Origin: Chara braunii
Taxonomy: Eukaryota > Streptophyta > Charophyceae > Charales > Characeae
Direction of reading: 5' to 3'
DNA: 54,078 nt
Assembly (NCBI GenBank): GCA_003427395.1
Contig: BFEA01000003.1
Coordinates: forward strand, 4,736,283 to 4,790,360
In this document: one piece after another, positions 53,526 to 54,078 of the stretch
Numbering within the stretch: the stretch's first letter is position 1
Layout of the letters: every line of letters begins with the position of its first letter
Translations under genes and position numbers: made by a program
The notes under the pieces: generated by a model
Told to the model about the DNA's origin: nothing
Seen by the model: only the letters and a program-made list of their open reading frames with translations
Database searches by the model: none

Positions 53526-54078
53526 AGAAGGCTGACCCTAGACCGTAAGGTGATGGACGTCTGAGAGGTGGACGATACCGTGACTATCTCCTCAGTTGTA
53601 GCCCTGTATGTGGGCGGTGGAGGAAGAGAGGTAGACATTGTGGGAGGTGGGGCGAGAGATGGGTTGTGGTATGGGGACAGGGGACCACCATTCAGAGGGA
53701 GGGGACCGCGAGAGCGGAGTGGGTAGTCGTGGGTCGGCTCGCCCCGTGACCAGTGGGTCGCGTGTGAGATGGTAGCATGAATCCGGTCGAGGGGAGAGAC
53801 GCCATTCGGGTCCAAGGTGTCCGACGGGAGGAGGCGAGAGAGTAAGGGGGGATAGGAGAACCCTAAACCCTAGAAAAAACTCTAAGAAAACACTAATCGG
53901 GGTTCGGGTGGTTAGGTGAGGGTAGCGGTGACCTAATGAAGAAAATAAAATAATAACCATGGAGGGGAGGGGGAGAGAAAATACAATAAACAGTTAAATT
54001 TCGAGATAAAAATAAAAGAAACTAAATAATAAAAATAATTAAATAAATAAATAAATAAAATGTGAAAAGAGAAGTGAT
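53526..54078 (-). other. Leader of gypsy copy 2 (partial)
   Basis: 53859-54078 aligns with 15532-15760 of copy 1, starting at the telomere-like AACCCTAAACCCTAG and running through GGTTCGGGTGGTTAG and ATTTCGAGA.AAAAATAAAAG. It continues off the right edge. Confidence 0.75.

Larger units (their letters stand above)
45918..54078 (-). mobile_element. Ty3/gypsy chromovirus, copy 2 (5' end off window)
   Basis: Minus-strand order from right: leader (53526-54078), Gag, protease, RT, RNase H, integrase, chromodomain, 3' UTR and 3' LTR (45918-46238). It is collinear with copy 1 and closely related. It carries many stops and frame changes and has lost integrase catalytic residues, so it is inactive. 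The 5' LTR should lie about 1.7 kb beyond the right edge, if its leader is as long as that of copy 1. Confidence 0.85.

Overview
The window is nuclear DNA from a eukaryote, most likely a green plant-lineage organism. The evidence is chromodomain-bearing Ty3/gypsy retrotransposons, a PIF/Harbinger transposase, U6 snRNA-derived sequence, plant-type initiator-Met primer-binding sites, one F-box/LRR gene and many (CT)n microsatellites. A charophyte alga such as Chara is my best guess, from the overall style only. Nothing looks bacterial. Most of the 54 kb is decayed mobile DNA, and only one host gene looks intact.

Layout. 0.5-2.6 kb: a coding remnant and a 15-bp satellite. 2.6-10.0 kb (+): a very long decayed reading frame. 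It has an acidic/basic N-terminus, a ParB/Srx-like motif, a segment resembling a beta-class (IV-TRD-I order) DNA methyltransferase, a 17-residue Gly/Ser repeat and a C-terminal C48 (Ulp1/SENP-type) cysteine protease. This is the most unusual item in the window. About 10.3-18.0 kb (-): Ty3/gypsy copy 1, with 5' LTR, Met PBS, long leader, Gag, protease, RT and RNase H, cut off inside integrase. 18.2-19.8 kb: a nest of small elements: two foldback MITEs of one family flanking a U6 retrocopy with target-site duplications and a second U6 fragment, then a tRNA-like head and another foldback. 20.2-20.8 kb: a 660-bp assembly gap against a (CT)n tract. 21.3-22.7 kb (-): the F-box/LRR gene.

23-36 kb is mostly non-coding, with microsatellites, TA-flanked MITE copies, a 20-21-bp decayed tandem array, a dispersed repeat and an LTR/PBS boundary. 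36.6-41 kb holds two converging PIF/Harbinger-like remnants: a Myb/SANT-like ORF1 relic (+) and a DDE transposase (-). Between them, at 38003-38040, lies an exact back-to-back pair of Tn5/Nextera mosaic ends, which is library adapter and not biology, so linkage across that point is doubtful. 42.1-43.6 kb holds a second inverted copy of the dispersed repeat and a LINE 3' end with a zf-RVT-like region. From 45.9 kb to the right edge (-) is Ty3/gypsy copy 2, a chromovirus related to copy 1: 3' LTR, chromodomain, integrase, RNase H, RT, protease, Gag and leader, with the 5' LTR beyond the window.

How the parts relate. The two gypsy copies explain each other: the right end of copy 1 and the left end of copy 2 carry the same LTR, which contains a hairpin with a compensatory base change. 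Several nonsense codons read TAG where CAG is expected, which fits cytosine deamination in CHG context acting on silenced elements.
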